From: Aaosphaeria pasadenensis
Lineage: Eukaryota; Ascomycota; Dothideomycetes; Pleosporales
Reading direction: 5' to 3'
Assembly (NCBI GenBank): GCA_022813625.1
Contig: JAKLMB010000004.1
Location: 682,001 to 746,000 of the forward strand
Length of the DNA stretch: 64,000 bases
In this document: positions 45,167 to 56,756 of the stretch, piece after piece
Position numbering within the stretch: position 1 is the stretch's first letter
How the letters are laid out: the number at the start of each line of letters is the position of its first letter
Notes under the pieces: generated by a model
Databases searched by the model: none
What the model saw: the letters and a program-made list of their open reading frames with translations, nothing else
What the model was told of the DNA's origin: nothing
Translations under genes and position numbers: made by a program

Positions 45167-46353
45167 ATGCCCATCATCCTCGCGCGACAAATACACATAT
45201 CCAAAGCCATCATATCAACTTCTATAAGGACTAAATCCCAGTGGTCCCATACGCGGAATTTTAGTTCGAGTTGTTCACGGACGTTGGAGGAAGTTAGAGA
45301 CGGAAGTAACGTGACGAGAACATTTGATAAGATGAGTCGACCGACGAGACCGCGACGATTTGCGCCGCTTGATCCTGCGAAGAGGAGGGATGGGGACGAG
45401 AGGCCTACGTTGAAGGGAATTGTATTTGATGTCGATGGTACACTGTGTATGTCCCACGATCTTTTTCTTGCATGGCCTGAATATCATTCATTCACTTCTT
45501 CTTCTAATGTCAAATTCAACTGAATGTCTTCTCTATGCTGCCAATCATTTTTCTGAACATCCCTTCATGTTCAACTCATACCAAACTTCAACAACCGCCT
45601 CTTCTAACCCACCACCCAGGCCTCCCCCAAACCTACATGTTCGGCGAGATGCGCTCCGCTCTCGGCATCACCAAGAGCGTCGATATCCTTGACCACATCT
45701 ACGCCCTGCCCACCGCCTCTGAGCAAGAAGCCGCGCAGGAGAAGATCCGCGCCATCGAGCGCAAAGCCATGGCATCTCAGGAGCCGCAGTCCGGCCTCGT
45801 GGAGCTGATGGAGTATCTTGACTCGAGGCAGATACAAAAGGGCATTTGCACCAGGAATTTTGAGTAAGTAAGCACTGATTGATCTGTGGGGGAGAAGGGA
45901 GGTAGGGAGTATGGGGTTTCAGTGGTGGCTAACGGAAGGTGGTGTATAGTGCGCCGGTGGAGCATCTCCTCACGACGTTTCTACCTAAGAGCCTTTTCGC
46001 ACCAATTATTACGAGGGAGTTTAGACCTCCGAAACCTGATCCTGCTGGTAAGTGAAGTTTCGTATCTTAACATATGTTGGCTTTACACTCGATCTGCGGC
46101 TGACTGAGATGATCAAGGTATCTTGCACATTGCAAAGACATGGATGCATGAAGACGGCGGCAATTCTCTCATCATGGTCGGTGACTCGATTGATGATATG
46201 ACGGCTGGTTTCCGTGCCGGTGCTGCGACGGTGCTGCTCGTCAATGACGTCAATAGGCATCTTGTTGACCATGAGCATACGGATCTCATTGTGGAACGTT
46301 TGGACGATCTGATCAAGATTTTGGAGGGTGGGTTTGAGGGACGGGCGGAGTGA
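45167..46353 (+). CDS. HAD-superfamily hydrolase with probable mitochondrial presequence
   Basis: Four exons, 45167-45446, 45620-45863, 45950-46047 and 46118-46353, give 285 aa. The introns are 173, 86 and 70 bp. The first 40 residues are rich in Arg, Ser and Ile with almost no acidic residues and contain RNFSSS, a typical mitochondrial presequence and cleavage region. The HAD motifs are complete: motif I VFDVDGTLC, motif II in KGICTRNF (Thr), motif III Lys in RPPKPDPAG and motif IV VGDSIDDM. The cap is a small helical insert (LGITKSVDILDHIY). These enzymes hydrolyse phosphoesters of small metabolites through an Asp nucleophile; the substrate is not readable. An inner Met (MSRPTRPRR) could give a cytosolic form. 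It is divergent from the copper ATPase gene. Confidence 0.9.
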
Positions 46354-46488
46354 TGCACGAACCCACGGAATGGTTGGAAGGTACATTTAAGGAAGTGCCA
46401 GCAGACCTACCTCTCCTGCTGTGTATACATCGAGGCTTTGCACATAGAGAGCTTGTAATTATCTATGGGGTTCGGCGGTAGAATTAGA

Positions 46489-47784
46489 CTATCCGGCTAC
46501 ATTCTCAACGACCTTTGTCCCATCACTGCCGACCACGCCCTCCTCCCTTTCCGCCTTACCTTCGTCAACGGGCGCAAAGATCTTCGTGATGGCCTCGATA
46601 GTGGTGTTCCCTCCGCTGAAGACTACACCGATGTTCCATCCCTCATCCCCAGCCTCACGCTCGACCATTTCCCGGAAATCTTCGTTGTACAATATCGTTG
46701 CGAGTCCAACGACTGCACTCGGCTCAACAAAACACTTCATCCTCTCCAACACTAACCTCATGGCATCACGGATGTTCTGCTCTGTCACAGCATACAACCC
46801 AGCAACATGCGATTTATCCGACACGATCTTCCATGTCCAATCACCAAGCGGCGTTCGTAACCCATCCGCAATTGTGAGTGTCTTGACGGAGGTTATGCGC
46901 TCCCCAGCTTCGACACCCCTCCTAGCGTCATCTCCACCTTGAAAGCTAGGTTCGGCACCGAAAACCTTAATACCAGTACCGTGGAGCGCAACCGCATTTC
47001 CACTCAGCATGCCGCCTCCTCCACATGGCGTTATCACCGCATCCAATCCCTTCTTCTTGGAGCGCACAAATAAGCTCTCGTTCTGCTTTATCAATTGCTC
47101 GACTTGTGTCTCCAGCTCCAACGCCATTGTGCCCTGTCCGAGGATGATATCCGGGTGGTCGTAAGGCGGCACCAATGTCGCGCCAGTCGCTTTGATGACC
47201 TCGGCCACGACGGCCTCCCGCTCCTGCGAGGTCGACCCGCTGAAATGCACGTTTGCGCCTTGAGCTTGGGTGCCGGCGATCTTGGACGGTGTGGATATCG
47301 TGGGCATGACGATGTGGGCGGGGACGTCGAATGTCTTTGCGGCGAGGGCGAGGGCTTGCGCGTGGTTGCCTATTGTCCCGAGCGAATCGCACACGTTAGC
47401 ACAAATCCTGGAGAAGGTTCGAAGGATGTTGGTTTAAAAGGCATACGGACCAGAGCTGTGAGTCACGACGCCTCTCCTCTTCACCTCGTCGAGGCCTTGC
47501 TCTTCAATCAATCGCTGGATCGCATGGAAGGCTCCGCGGACTTTGAACGCCCCGATGCGCTGGAAATTCTCGCATTTGAAGAAGAGTCGGATTTTGGGAT
47601 TGGCAGGAGTTTGGCCTTCCCATTGCGTTCCCTTAAGCGCAGCTGGAGATTGGGGCGTGGATGCGAGATCGGAGAGAGTTGTGTTGGTTTGGACGGGTGT
47701 GAAGTGGATGTGGGGTATGACGAGTTTATGGGCTTCGACAACGGAGGAGCGGGTTAGCGGTCGTGCGCGATCAATGGATGCCAT
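46489..47784 (-). CDS. PLP-dependent threonine/serine (hydroxyaspartate) dehydratase-like enzyme
   Basis: Two exons on the minus strand, 47451-47784 and 46489-47369, give 404 aa with an 81-bp intron. The join restores HSSGNHAQALA, the phosphate/substrate loop of fold-type II PLP enzymes. Lys81 in QRIGAFKVRGA is the Schiff-base lysine, and PCGGGGMLSG is the glycine-rich PLP phosphate cup. The plan resembles yeast Sry1 (threo-3-hydroxyaspartate dehydratase) and serine racemase, with a 15-residue insert near residues 42-60 and an acidic C-terminal extension of about 25 residues. There is no ACT regulatory domain, so it is not the biosynthetic, isoleucine-inhibited Ilv1 type. It is probably cytosolic. 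The exact amino-acid substrate cannot be decided from sequence. Confidence 0.9.
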
Positions 47785-48147
47785 CTTGGTTTAGGTAATA
47801 AGGGGAGAAACACGGGTTGCAGGTATTGAAGCCGGTACATGGTGGAGGAATTAGGTATGTTTGAGTACCGTCAATGGTGACGAATAATTAATGGGGCCGG
47901 GAGACAGCGAGGGGCCAAAGACGTGGTGAAGAATGTCCGGAGCTCCTATTCGGCCATTCTACTCCGACTACGCCTGCACTCCGTAGTTACACTTCATATG
48001 ATTAATGTGGACACCATTCTGCAATGACAATCTACAATTTGAGAACATAATATTGTGTGGGGTTGTGAAAGAGATAAAATTAAGTTTGAATGCTAACGTA
48101 TCTTCGTGTACTACTTAAACAACACATTAGGGTCATGGTTATCTAAC
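47785..48147. other. Intergenic region, 363 bp
   Basis: Promoter of the dehydratase-like gene and 3' end of the carboxypeptidase gene. No further element was seen. Confidence 0.4.
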
Positions 48148-49922
48148 TCAATACCACTTCTTAAATGACTCAACACCAACAGCAACATCCCTCTTCATCG
48201 TCGCATTGACAGAAGGTTGCACCTCATTGGGTCTCGTGGTAAACGGCACCCTGCTCGTCAAACTATCAATCCGACCGAGCAAGAATTCCAGCTGCCTGTA
48301 CCCGCTGCTGGGCTGGTACTGTGGCACCATGTGTCCACTCATGCGCTGATCGACGAAAGTCAATTTCCTCTCCGTGTGGACGAGTCCCATGATGCCGCTC
48401 GCCGAGATCGAGCCCAGGCTGACTTCCTCATGGTAAGGGACGTAGAACTCCTCCTCGGGCGCGCACTGGAAACCTTGCTGACCACCCCAGGTCATGTTCT
48501 GGATGGTAAGGAGAGTGCCATTGCCGAGCAGAATCCAGTCTAGTTCACCGTGCACGATGACGGTCCTGTCGAGCGCATCGATCACGCGGGGAAGGACCTC
48601 GAGGCCAGAGTCAATGGAGTTATCGGTGTCGAGGACGCCGTCGGAGCACTCGGCCCATTCCTGGATTGGCGCATTGATGGCCTTTTGCACCTCAGTTCGG
48701 TTGAAGTAGATTTCAGCACCTTCGGGCAGGTATCCAATGCTGCCTGGGAAGCCGAGGACATCCCAGAGCAATGGGCATGTCGTGGCGATCTGGTAGATGT
48801 CGAAGCAGGGGTTGGTGAGCAGAACGGCGTCTGTGATGTCGTTCCAAAGCGCGCATGATGGGTCGTCCTTGGGGGAGGTGGGCTCGGGGAGAGGTCCCGA
48901 AGGCGGGAATGTGAGGTACTTTTCGAGGTAGTCGGTATATCCGCACTTGTCTGCGCGCTCATGGATCGACTCCGTGAACGTCGAGTTGAGGTTGAACAAC
49001 TGCTTCCAGTGGTCGACATAAGCGACAGCGGGAACTGGCTCCATGTTAGTACATCTTTTGCTCCCGGTGGAAATCCCTAAATTTATGTTAGGAGAAAGAC
49101 TCACCATCCTCAAGCAATGCATCGGAAGCAACACTCGGATCATAAACCATAATACCCTTGACGTCATAGTACTTGGTATCATTCTTTTCCAACATAGCAT
49201 CCGCAAAGTACGGGATGTACTTTCCAGCATACGACTCTCCAGCAATGAACACCTTCCTGTCTTGCAGACCGAAAGTATCCACGAAGTTCTTGAAGAAGCC
49301 TAGGAATTCCTGAGCCGCCTCTTCGGTGCTATTCGCCGTCGGCTTGCCCTGAGTGAATCCGGTACCCACCGGCTGCTCCACCCAGACCATGTTCGTCAGG
49401 TTGGCCCAGTTCCACGGGTTGTAGATAGGCTTGTAAGTACCGTACTGCCACGAGATGGGGCCGTTCTCTTGCAAGAAGCCTTCGAGCGACGAACATCCTG
49501 GACCGCCGTTGAGCCAGATGGTGATTTCCTCGCTGGCATCAGGGTTCGCGGATGGGAAGAACCAGAAGTAGAGTTCGGATGTCTCATTCGCAGAGTCACT
49601 GATGGGGAGAAGACCTGCGTAGGACTCGCCAATGTCGAAGTCTACGTTGGGAATGGCGCCTGCGGTGCCATTGACGGCGAACTCTAGACACAGATGTGAG
49701 CATGGGACACTGATATAGGACAAGCTATCAAGATAACGTACTCTTCGTATTGTCATTCTGAGCAATGATGAAATCCTCCTCGCGCCTTTCGACACCTCTA
49801 GGCGGAGAATACACCGCCCTCGATCGCGGAAGGTCAATTTTCTTTCCAGCGTACCTAGGGCTGCGACCTGCAGCGGCAGAGCCCAGGAGGCCACACAGTA
49901 GGACCGATGACGAGAAACGCAT
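48148..49922 (-). CDS. Secreted serine carboxypeptidase, family S10
   Basis: Three exons on the minus strand, 49742-49922, 49105-49683 and 48148-49034, give 548 aa. The introns are 58 and 70 bp. The acceptor at 49035-49036 was chosen because it gives EDGVPAVAYVDHW in frame. The signal peptide is MRFSSSVLLCGLLGSAAAG; a dibasic stretch (GVERREED) near residue 45 could be a propeptide site. The catalytic Ser211 is in IAGESYAGKY, the Asp is in GELDWILLGNGT and the His is in SGHMVPQYQP. LNGGPGCSSL is the oxyanion signature. Several NxS/T sites suggest N-glycosylation. S10 enzymes trim C-terminal residues at acid pH, outside the cell or in the vacuole. The gene lies head to tail behind a sedolisin gene on the same strand, and the two would work together in protein digestion (inference). 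Confidence 0.93.
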
Positions 49923-51284
49923 TGTGCTTTACGATGCTTTGACCGCCGATTGATAGGTATCCAATCTCTGTCTACTCAATCGCAATTGTATGCAACAGTC
50001 GTGTATTGGGACGAAAACGTGCGCAACAACCCAAACGTCACTTGCACCACGAACAAAAATTGCTGCAAGGCCTGCCACAGATCCTGGGCTGTCGCACCCA
50101 ATTTATCATGCTGCAGCTCCCACTAACAAAATCCGCAGCAGTTGCCTTCGATGGATCCTTTGGATGACGTCTGCAACAGAATCAAGCTTGATGCCGTATT
50201 AGGCAGCTCGTACAGGGGAGGTAGCATGGCTAACTCATGTTGTATCCAAGCCCGACTCCTCCGCGCTCGTGTATACCCTGGAACGATTAGAGTTGGGGTA
50301 AAAGTGATCAGGCTTAAAGCCAACGCTCTCAATGATTTCAGCCAACAAGCTTGCCCAGGTGGTACGGGATGCATTATTACCTCAATCTCGCGAACGCCTA
50401 TCATGATATCTCGTAATCCAGTTGTGCCTATCGCCACATTGGAGGACTTTTGATCCAGATGCGTATCAATTGTCTCCACAGTAAGGCAGCTTTCCCCATG
50501 CAAATCAAGCTCCTTGAAGCGATACCAAGCAAGAAAAGAAGCTCTGCCCAGAATGCGCCACCCCACAAATAAGCTTCCCTCAAGCAATCGATGCTCCACC
50601 CAGTAGTTATCGCTCTCCACTTACTACTGCGAGCTTGCTGGTACGGAACAATATAGAAATAGCGCAGCCCACGCCGTGTACCTCGGCCCCGACGTCCCAG
50701 TGTGGCAGGAGAGAGGAATTAGATGCAAGCCTTGCTATTTACTACGTTGTGGCGAGGCCGGCTTTGAAAACTAGACAATCAATTTGTGGCGTTGGTTGCG
50801 TCTGGCAAAGGCTCGAGGAAGATAAGCTGCAAGGGCAGGTTTAGACCACATCAGGCAGGTCGGTCGGATGTGCGCGGCCAGGGCCAGGCACGCTGCACGC
50901 GACGGGTGAGATCTGCAGATACTGGAATCAGTACCTACGCTAAACATGTCCTCGTGCGGTACGGTACCGCACTTTCATTTTTTCAATACACTGCCTTGAG
51001 GAATGATTTGATGAGTAAAGTCTAGTGTGATGAGGATGTGGTGGTTGACATGAACTCTCAATGCTGAAGTTCTTATCTATAAGTGTTATGCCCTTGGAAA
51101 ATCGAATGATATCCAAAATTAAAATATTCGATGCCAATTAACGTTCATAAAGTGATGTCATTCTTTCTTACACACATCAGTGTAGATAATTCGATAGATC
51201 TCTGTCGTTTCGTGAGAATCGGGCTCTAGTCGGCTCGACTGTATATATGTGCAGCAGTGGGAAGAAAACCATATCACAAAGAAT
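49923..51284. other. Intergenic region between the two protease genes
   Basis: 1.36 kb with no supported gene. The frames at 50123-50620 (minus) and 50142-50453 (plus) lack recognisable domains. Confidence 0.45.
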
Positions 51285-53320
51285 CTAGTATCGTCCTCCA
51301 TTGAGACCACGGCGACCGCCATAGATGCCACCCTCTGAAATCTGGAGCAGTTTTCCGAAATCGGGAGTTCCATATCCTGTTACAGGATCCCAACCTTCTG
51401 TCGCGTTCCACGATGCAAAAGGTACAAAAGGTGCCTTTAAGCCGGAATAGACACTGCGACCTGTGCAGCCAGTTGACCCACCTTTCACAATGTCGTTCAG
51501 GCCCTTGTAGCCCTGTTCATAGATCCAGGGATTGAGGAATCCGAGTGCCGGCTTTCCGGCAGATATACGAGCGTTGTTAAGCAGTGCAATTATCGACGCA
51601 AATGCGGGTGCAGACGCACTTGTACCACCAACGGAAATTTGTGTGCCCTTGTCAATCACACGGAAGCGGGCGCCTTGTGCAGCAACGTCTGGGAAACCAC
51701 GGCCGTTGGGGTTGTAGAGCCCCTCCCATTGGCTGCCCAACTTCGTGAGATAATCAGTCACAGCAACGTCCTGGTAGGATGGACGATCCCAAAGATCAGA
51801 GAATCCACCAGAAGAGAAGTAGATGGCCTCCTCTGGATTTATCTTTGTGGTTCCTCCAACCGCCGTAACATAGGGGCATGATGCAGGGAAGATTGGCAAG
51901 AAACGAGTGGTGTTTTTCCCGTCGTTCGTCTGACATGCTGATCCAACACCTGTGTCGCCGCTGGAAAAGAGAACGGATACGCCCCTAGTGCCGAGCTGTC
52001 CGATGAGATCGCAAACTTTCTTTGCATACTCGGCTGGAACACTCTGCTCGTCCTCCCCATACGAGGTAGTGAGTACCGACGGGAGTTCGGTGTCTGCCAA
52101 GCTATTCAGATAGGTGAAGAACTCCAAGTATGGCTCGTTCTGATTATCGTCGAGTGATGGCTGGTCTAGATCAGGAACAAGTGGACCGCGGCCAGGAGTG
52201 CTGTAATAATTGGTCTTAACTTCTGGTGCGACAAGGCCAGTGGTGTATTGAATATCTAAATTGGCCTCCACACTGTCATTCGTGGCGCGTTGGTCGAGAA
52301 TGCCACCTGGATTCTGTTAGCATTTCGACTTCAATGATGTCAAAAATACCTACCATTGACCGAAGTCCAGGTGAAGTTGCTACCGACAGCCCATGGTGCG
52401 TAGATTGACGAGAACGAAGCCAGATCTTTGAATCGTGCGTATTGTTCCAGATACCCAGTGACACCAAGAGTGACGGATGCGTTGGCATCCGCTTTGTAAT
52501 CGGCAAAGTTGTACAGATCCTTTAAACACTGGGGTGTAATCGCTGTATTACACGTTTCGTTCACGGCTGTGGCCTTGAGACGGGCGACAGTGCCTATGAA
52601 TTCTTTGTCGATAATGTGATTATTCTGGGCACGGATCTGGCCAAACCGGGTTGTAGGCTGGATCATGTCAATGTGCTGACGCACTACTTTTGGAACTGAG
52701 TAGTGAGTGGCACGGATCCTTTTGATATCTTCGCGTACGGTGTTTTGATACGTCTTGAAAGTCGTGTGCATCATGTCTTCAGCCTTCGAAAGAGGAGCAA
52801 CAAAATTGATCCAATCTCCATCGTCTTCCACATCCTTTGATGGGATGCCCGAGTCTGCAAGCCACTTCAACACAGCATCGGTGGATTCAGGCAATGGCTT
52901 GATCAGCTCCTTCACCTCATGACGCTTAAGATGTTGGCCATATCTCGGATGACTTGGCGTTGAGATCTGTATTAAAGTCTGATCGAAGAGGTCATGATTG
53001 GGCTATTTAGATGTTAGGTTTTCATAGCTCGATGTATTTTTCAACTGAGTGGGCGAAGGGCCAATGAGGTCACTACAGATAGTAACCTCCCTAGCAAACT
53101 TGCCGACATTTCTAACTAATCACGTATTTGAGAACTTGCTCACCTGGTGGACTGCGATTCGGAAAAGTAGCTTGCGGCTTGGAGCTGGCGCGCCGACCTC
53201 CTTCCATCCCTCAGGCACATGGTGGAGATTCTCAACCTGGACAATTTCAAGATCGTCAGTAGATCTGCAATGGACGGCCGCAAGGGATATCAACCCCACG
53301 AACAAGGTCGAATACTTCAT
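51285..53320 (-). CDS. Secreted sedolisin, tripeptidyl-peptidase family S53
   Basis: Three exons on the minus strand, 53144-53320, 52354-53002 and 51285-52306, give 615 aa. The introns are 141 and 47 bp. The first join gives RIAVHQPNHDLFDQTL and the second TWTSVNGGILDQRATND, both as in tripeptidyl peptidases. A signal peptide (MKYSTLFVGLISLAAVHC) precedes a prodomain that runs to about residue 200 (with HPRYGQHLKRHEVKEL). The catalytic Glu289 and Asp293 are in VEANLDIQY, the oxyanion Asp393 is in SSGDTGVG, and Ser505 is in GGTSASAP. The C-terminal region has the calcium-site Asp in LNDIVKGG. Sedolisins act at acid pH and release tripeptides from N-termini. The C-terminus is Gly/Arg-rich (GGRRGLNGGRY), which is unusual but short. 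Confidence 0.93.
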
Positions 53321-56300
53321 GTCGACGTCGGGTGCAGTGTACTACGTGATCGGAATCCGGGTCGGGCGTGCCCGGTTGCTGGTCGAGCAGGAATGGACGC
53401 AATTGCTTGGATTTGGCGATCCGTGATCAGACCAGCACCTTCAAGCCTCAACGTTCCAGAGGTTCGAGAAGGGGAGGGAAACGGGAGAGTTGAAGGCGGA
53501 GAAGAGAGGGATAGGAAGGGATGGCGATTGGGAAGCGCGGGGAAGGAAGGCCATGAGAGAAATAAATATATCTGGGGGCATCGTCTTCTTCCACCCCATG
53601 GAAGAATTGCGATAAACAATCTCAAAGCCTCTGTTTCGGGAAGGCGCAACCCTGCACGACCATGTAGGGTGACGGTTCCGCGCTGGCCTGATGGAAAACC
53701 CGTTTCATCCATGGGTCAGCTGGGATCGGCGGAGACCACGGGCGCAAGGGTGGCCGATCGCATGCTTTGCTGTGTGCTCAAGAGGGTCTGCCATGTCTTG
53801 TGCGACGCGAAGGACCGCAAGATATGCGCGGAAACCGTATGCTGGCCTGTACGATCGTGACGCTGCTAATTGGTTGCATGGTTTCGGTCATATTAAACTC
53901 AATATGGAAGCATAAACATAGCCGATGCTACCGGGTACGCCTGGAATGGAAGAAGTGCCTGAATGGTCAAGCAATGCCGGGGCCTGTTGGCGCGGAAAAG
54001 AACAGTACAGGGAGATGTGGCGAAATGAAGACGATGCTGAAGTATATTGGTAATTTTCCTTCCAACTCTTTTTCTAGATAATTCTTCATATCGTCGTGAG
54101 ATACTTGTAAAGGTAATGGTTTAAAGAGAGAGAGGGCAGAGAATGAGGAACTCAAGGAAGGATTGAGGTCGGAGATCGGAGTAAACAAGCGCCCGCCAAT
54201 CAAAGCTTAAGTTCTCGCCTCTACAAATACCTTTCTTCAGAGTGCTCAAAACATAATAATAATAAACACCTTACTCTATTTTACGGTACACGCGTCAACA
54301 CCTTTGTCTCGAGAAGCGTTCAGGACAGCGGACACTGTCCATATTTGGACTCGATATACAACTGCACTGCGAGCTCTCCTTCTTTTCCGGGTATCGACTG
54401 TATCGACCCCTCCGCCCCCTGCACGAGTACAATCTACTCCGCACCCGAGTACCTCTCCCTGCATTTCTAGGTCGTGCTTGAACCGGAGGTCCCCGTACAT
54501 GGTACTTATGTCGTGTCTGCTTTGCTATGGGAACAAATTCACCTCTATTCCCAACAGGACGGTTCGTCACGTTTTAGCCTGTTCGTAGTCAGTCATATGC
54601 CCCGAATGCCCACGATGGCAAAAACAATATCGACTGACATATGTACAAACACAGATTTCGTGCAGCATCCGATATTGATTAGGATCAGAAGCCCTGTATG
54701 ACTGTTCACAAAATCTATCTGGCTATTCCTTTTAACGGCCTTCGCTTCCGTTATTGACCCAGTCTCGTACTTGTTCAATATAATCTGTCATTATTTGCTG
54801 TTGTGATGTGATGGAAGTTTACGAATGTAGACAATGTGAATCACCTCATTCCAGTTCGTGTGCTTGGCAAGCAACAGGGGAATTGCCGCTGATGGTACCT
54901 TACCCTAACATTTGCACGACAATGGCTCAGCGCAATCCCGAACCGTGCCCCTCGGTGTCACAGTACCACCGTCACGTTTTACATCCAAGATCGCCAGGGC
55001 TTAGCGAGAGTACACGTGCAACGCTCGTCATCCGAGTTACCTCATGAGTTCACTAAAGGGGGTCCTACTTATAGCGTCGTACTATTGTCTCTCGTCGTTC
55101 ATCGATCTAGCTTCAATCCACATGGTCTAGCACGTTCCTGGTACGAATGCCCTTGCCTCAATTGTTGAGTTTTGTCTTGTCTTATATTTTGCTCGGCGAG
55201 AAGCTAGAAACATTGGGGGTTCACAGGCAACGAGCTTAGTTACGAGAAAGATAGCATATTCGAGGGAAAGGCTCTGTAGAGTGGTTTATTCGAAAAGAGC
55301 TTAAAACTGCTATAGAGAGGTCATGTATCTGATCGGAATACAGCAATTTGATAAGTGTTACAGTGTACCTTCCTGATCCCAATTCAAGTTCTATAAAAAA
55401 TCGGGGAATTAGAATTATGAAACATTCGATCTAGTTCATATCAGCTGATTTTGACTCAAGACGATCTTTTACAAACATTGATGCCATATATTAGTTGTGG
55501 ATCTGTTGGCCGTTCACTCTTGCATGTCCTAAGCCGCGCGATGACTGACCAGGGGCCGATTCGGGCGCTTCAGCGCAACGACCTGACAAATCTAGACCGT
55601 TGAATTGTAAAACTATAGCAATCATTTGGTGATGATAGCCTATGTTGACCGCTGATTTATACCTTACAGACTACAGGAATGTGTTTCAGCTCTTTCGTTT
55701 CCACGAGAGCTCACGCCTTGAAACAAAACATGTCACTGGCGCTGTGATCATGATGTGCTGTATATAAGTCTTCACCGCATTGTGTTTCACATACACAATT
55801 AATCGGCAATTTTACCGCAAGTTCTAGATTGTGCTTGGTCTAGTCTTCCTTTTCGGTCTTTCATTATCGGTTTGTTGAGCGTGCGGGTTCCCAACTTTGT
55901 TTGAGAAGTTGGTTCTAGGCTCCATGACAGAGCTGTTTGGACGTGTGATCTGATTCTAGTATAATTTCCTCCGTACACGTTTGGTACAAGTTGGTCATGA
56001 TGTAAAAATTCGAGTTTGTGTCTAGAGCTATTCCACCATGAACGAACGAACAAGATAAAATGAAGGGTGTTGTTAAGACATGGAACAAACATGACCGTGG
56101 AGCCACCAAGAATTGCACCGAATATTATCTCGATCTTGGGTTCACCGGCCACGATATTGACATTGGCCTATCTGTGGCTTGGTTGCACCTCCTATCTAGG
56201 TGATGCACTCCAAGAACCTGTCGCACTGAGTGAATAATGCTGCACAAATGGTTGTAATACATTTTCGAAGTTTTAAAAGGTTGATGCGGTGTGTAGAGGA

Positions 56301-56756
56301 ATTACACGATCTAGGCCATACATTCAGTAAGGGCGAATTGGGGTGAACACATACCTAGAGTAGAAACCGATTGCTTCGATTCGTTCTAGATTGAAGAACT
56401 CTTTGCCGCGGACAACATCTTGAGATCACGTAGTAAGGAGTTTGTATCTTTCTTATAAGACACGAGCATTTGCACTTAGTTAGATGTGGTAAAGTAGGAT
56501 GTAACTTCTCGGCTTGAGACTTGATATGAATGTATATACAATCACTATGCTTAGCATGAATGGAGAGAAATTAAATTTTGAGTAAATTATTGCTTATGCT
56601 ATGGTTTGTATCATAGACTGGGGGAATAACGAATGTTGCTTTTTCTAGTGTGATACACACTTCTTCTCTAAATGATGCCATATTCGTGACCCTGGAGCTA
56701 TGCCCTAGCAACAGTATAGCGCATAGTAGTCACTCACCGTAGATAGACGAAAGTTT
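53321..56756. other. Gene-poor region, 3.4 kb
   Basis: No supported gene on either strand. Open frames at 53219-53860, 53317-53712 and 55799-56152 overlap one another or have biased composition with no family features. The right part is AT-rich. No transposase or terminal repeats were recognised. Confidence 0.5.

Noticed and set aside
53219..53860. 213-codon plus-strand frame overlapping the sedolisin start
   Set aside because: It overlaps the signal-peptide exon of a well-supported gene and then runs into Arg/Gly-rich sequence without family features.
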